From Seriola aureovittata (taxonomy: Eukaryota; Chordata; Actinopteri; Carangiformes; Carangidae): a DNA stretch of 64,000 nt. The position numbers and the translations under genes were made by a program. The stretch is from contig NC_079365.1 of the NCBI RefSeq assembly GCF_021018895.1, positions 18,746,001 through 18,810,000 on the forward strand, read 5' to 3'. Position 1 is the first letter of the stretch, and each line of letters opens with the position of its first letter. Positions 60,820 to 64,000 of the stretch are shown piece by piece. Under the pieces are notes generated by a model. That model was not told where the DNA came from. It was given only the letters and a program-made list of their open reading frames with translations, and did no database searches.

Positions 60820-61138
60820 AGATGTGTTTTATTGCATGTTTTCATTTTTGGGTTGTCATCTTTTGCCTTCACCTCAGTGTTGATTTTGCATGTTCATTTG
60901 CGTGCAGTGCTGTTCATCCATAAAAGCAAATTGACATATTTCCTCCCACAATATTTGGTTAATCCTTCTGTAGACATATGCATTTTCAAATTGTCTTTTT
61001 AGGATAGTTTTGAACAAGTTGTTCCTCATAACTTTCATTATTCTTTTCTTACTACTGCAAGTCCAGGCCATTTGTTTTCAAAGGTATTTTCTATCACAGA
61101 ATTTTGAAAACAACTGCTTATTATTGTGTTAATGTTTT
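60107..61138. other. Upstream flank of the tas1r3-like gene
   Basis: Holds the presumed tas1r3 promoter, although no TATA or clear initiator could be picked, plus the TA repeat. No coding exon on either strand. Confidence 0.4.
60764..60816. repeat. (TA)n microsatellite
   Basis: About 26 AT units upstream of the tas1r3-like gene. It accounts for an IYIYIY reading frame that is not a gene. Confidence 0.95.
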
Positions 61139-61593
61139 ATTAGTGCCACGGGTGCTCAGCTCCGAGGCATCTATTAATCTTCTGTTTCGGGTTTATTATT
61201 CTTCCGCCAAATTTCGGCGCGTAACTCGTCCCGCAACTTTGAGAAAACCCCGGTAATATATACATCAAAACGTGCGTCTTGATCCCGAAAGGGGTGCTAT
61301 GACTTTTGGTGTTAAAATTCCAATTTTTCCCAAAGTTATTCCCAAAAAACTGGGAATAAATAATGCATTAGAAATGCATTGGAATTTTCTTTAGAAACCC
61401 ACCTTTTTTCGACAAAATTGCACCTTTTTTCTGAGTCACCCAGCTCTCTCATACCTGCACGTAGAAATGTGATTCAAACTATAAAACGGAGGAAAACTTC
61501 TGCTCTCTCAAAAAGACAGGAACTGTTTTAACATAACATGTAAACTTTTCAAACTGTGAGCACTCAAAGGAGGAGTGCAAATCACTTTTTCTT
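61139..61593. repeat. Dispersed repeat, left copy of a 455-bp direct pair
   Basis: Starts ATTAGTGCCACGGGTGCTCA and aligns without gaps to 63546-64000 with about eight differences by eye. Includes TTCTTCCGCCAAATTTCGGC and GCGTAACTCGTCCCGCA. Both copies start at the same base after unrelated flanks, so this is a true element end. The element probably continues rightward (possibly past 62100), but the second copy is cut by the window edge. No coding frame. Confidence 0.85.
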
Positions 61594-63545
61594 CAAAATT
61601 AGAGTGAAAGCATCAGTTGGCTAGAGTGCGTGAAGAAGTAAAAAATAACCTTTATTTTTATTTTTAACTCGAGCTCGCGGCCAAACCGTAAAAAGGAGAC
61701 AAATAATTCTTTCTGAAAATGTAGACATAGTTGTTGGGATTCATAAAATGTAACTTTGACAGGCAGGGTCTGCACAAAATTTAAACGGGGGTGCCGAGTC
61801 CGGCAGCAATACCTGTCTCACTCTCATTGACACCTAATGTAATCGTCTTTGTTTTTCAAAATAATCTCACTCTGTCTTCGCACTGAGCTTCCTCACTCAT
61901 TTTAAGGAATATCTGAATAAAATAGAGACTGTAGAAACTTCTGGCTTAAGTGTCTGGCACGGTCTTTTCGGTTTATGAAAAGAAGTAACGGTTTTCTCAT
62001 AATTTGCAGTTGTTTGAAGCCATGTAGAAGCCAAATTCTGGGCAGATTTTCACATTGCCTTGGCAACGGCAGCTCCTGACCTGTGTGCGTGCGTGCGTGC
62101 GCCTAGCAACCAGATAACCAACTCTCCAAGCTCTGCTAGCTTTACATTAGCCGCATGTTAGGTCTTAAATTACATTTAGTTAGGTCTTAAATATGTAAGT
62201 CCATTTACTGCTTCCTTCGTTGCTTTTTGTTTTGTTTTGTTAAAAGAGTGAATGAAGTTGTGACGGTCTCCGCTGAGACAGAGGAGAGAAGAAGCTACTA
62301 GCCCTCTCTCGCTGTCACTTCTAGTCGCGTTGCTCTCCTCCCCAGTAATGTTAAATTTAGCACAGAAAAAAAACATAATAGTGGTAATTTAAATAGCGGT
62401 TCATGGGATTTATTAACCCTCAGGGGTCCCTCTGTCCTTTTTTGGACATTTTCTTCACTTTTCTTTTTTGATTTGCTGATCATTTTGGCTGTGTTACAGC
62501 TGAAGGTATGGATTTCTGCAAGAAAGTGTATTTTTTGACATATTTTTAAAATCTAATGTCAGCTACTGTTACAGGTCTATTATACACTGCTAACACATTT
62601 TGTACCCTCGGGTTCCTCGCGTCCAAAAAAGGACACACAAAGAAAATGCTATAAAATCATCATATATCAATATTTTTTTCTGCTTTTTTTGCATAAATCT
62701 CTTAAACCACTTCAGTTCTGCTCAAACCTACCAAATGTTTATTAGTTTTCAGGATTTTAACCCTTTAAATGCCAGTTTGAAGACATGTTGCCTCTTGTTT
62801 TATCAAAAAAAACAACACAGAATATGAGATATTTCCCACATAATACATGATGGAGGGATGTGACATTGTTTTATATCAGAGTCTTTTATATCAAGACATT
62901 TCTCAAAAGCAGAGTATGATCAGGGTGACTTTTGAACACTGGAAATAAATCATGTACTCATCCCGGCAGTAGCCCCCGTGGCACTCAAAATTTCCCTGGA
63001 ATTTTCTAGTTATCCTATAAAATACCTTTTTATGAAATAGTGCTATACATTTAAACCAGAAAGGAGAAAATAGTGAAGTTAAGAAAGAGAGTAACACTGG
63101 ACAGATTGTTACTCAATAACTGGGTCATTGATATTCATACCTCCATAAGGACAGAGTGAGAGTCTCCTGTCCACCTGACATGCAAGTCTTTGGATTGTGC
63201 CAGGAAATTTGAGCTCCCACCAAAACCAATGTGAATTCAGGGAAACCTGAAAACAGCAGTTGGAAATCGATTAAAATGAGCTGATAGTGACGACAGCTGA
63301 ACCACTGTTGTACTTATGCATCATGTTTGCAAACAAATTTTCTACCCTGTTGGCTTCTGGTGAAATAAGAACAAATGATGAAGCACTTGAATCAAAAAAA
63401 TGGTACAATATATACTCTTTTAAAGTGCCTCCACTGTAAATCCTGATACTTTTCTTCTTCCATATCTCATCAAATATTCAGATGTTTAGACTGCACTTTC
63501 AGTTTAGTTTCAGTTCGTCTACGGCTGCAAATAACAATTATGTTA
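61594..63545. other. Region between the two 455-bp copies
   Basis: No gene found. It contains an RFX-like word ATTGCC-TT-GGCAAC at 62054-62067, a GTGC run near 62084-62101, a short tandem duplication TTAGGTCTTAAAT near 62159-62191, and two mirror-related hairpin words at 62433-62448 and 62621-62634. Some of this may belong to the left repeat copy. Confidence 0.45.
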
Positions 63546-64000
63546 ATTAGTGCCACGGGTGCTCAGCTCCGAGGCATCTATTAATATTCTGTTTCGGGTT
63601 TATTATTCTTCCGCCAAATTTCGGCGCGTAACTCGTCCCGCAGCTTTGAGAAAACCCTGGTAATATATACATCAAAACATGCGTCTTGATCCCGCAATGG
63701 GTGCTATGACTTTTGGTGTTAAAATTCCAATTTTTCCCAAAGTTATTCCCAAAAAACTGGGAATAAATAATGCATTAGAAATGCATTGGAATTTTCTTTA
63801 GAAACCCACCTTTTTTCGACAAAATTGCACCTTTTTTCTGAGTCACCCAGCTCTCTCATACCTGCACGTAGAAATGTGATTCAAACTATAAAACGGAGGA
63901 AAACTTCTGCTCTCTCAAAAAGACAGGAACTGTTTTTACATAACATGTAAACTTTTCACACTGTGAGCACTCAAAGGAGGAGTGCAAATCACTTTTTCTT
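63546..64000. repeat. Dispersed repeat, right copy (truncated by window end)
   Basis: Same orientation as 61139-61593 and about 98 percent identical by eye. It begins at the identical terminal word ATTAGTGCC and runs off the window. High identity suggests recent activity or a recent duplication. Confidence 0.85.

Noticed and set aside
60542..60923. Open frames upstream of the taste receptor
   Set aside because: Built partly from the TA microsatellite; no homology or splice support.

Overview
This window is vertebrate nuclear DNA, almost certainly from a ray-finned (percomorph-type) fish. Evidence for this: multi-exon genes with GT-AG introns of about 100 bp to a few kb, proteins recognisable as vertebrate orthologues, abundant CA/GT, GATA and AT microsatellites, and several interspersed repeats of kinds familiar from teleost genomes. 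There is no prokaryotic operon, CRISPR array, rRNA or convincing tRNA. Gene calls come from joining exons by hand at splice sites. For five of the six genes every exon phase closes and the total coding length is a multiple of three; the exception is the prxl2b 3' end.

Layout. (1) 1247-12964, plus: mmel1, a neprilysin-family (M13) zinc metallopeptidase, 23 coding exons, 769 residues. (2) 12965-23200: gene-free, with an inverted-repeat transposon copy and a 2-kb degenerate array. (3) 27208 down to about 23300, minus: prxl2b, peroxiredoxin-like prostamide/prostaglandin F synthase, 6 coding exons, C-terminus unresolved. (4) 30887-34705, plus: slc45a1, proton-coupled sugar transporter, 8 coding exons, 810 residues. 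(5) 39515-37841, minus: a prothymosin-alpha/parathymosin family gene, 5 exons, 114 residues. (6) 39516-49781: 10 kb without a supportable gene, with G-rich tracts and two RFX-type X-box palindromes. (7) 53916-49782, minus: an outer dynein arm docking coiled-coil gene (odad1/ccdc114 type), 14 coding exons, 567 residues. (8) 60106-56193, minus: tas1r3-like class C taste receptor, 8 coding exons, 857 residues. (9) 60107-64000: upstream repeats, including two ungapped 455-bp direct copies of one element.

The genes do not form a pathway. mmel1, prxl2b, slc45a1 and tas1r3 all have human orthologues on 1p36, so the window is largely a conserved linkage block; mmel1 and prxl2b keep the tail-to-tail arrangement seen in human. 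The prothymosin and odad1 genes sit on other human chromosomes and look like fish-specific neighbours.

I found no undescribed multi-gene system. The points most worth a second look are small-scale: perfect oestrogen-response-element palindromes inside an intronic minisatellite of mmel1, a (GT)n tract touching an in-frame exon's splice acceptor, extra introns in the taste receptor, X-boxes at and away from the ciliary gene, and a prothymosin that lacks its acidic core.
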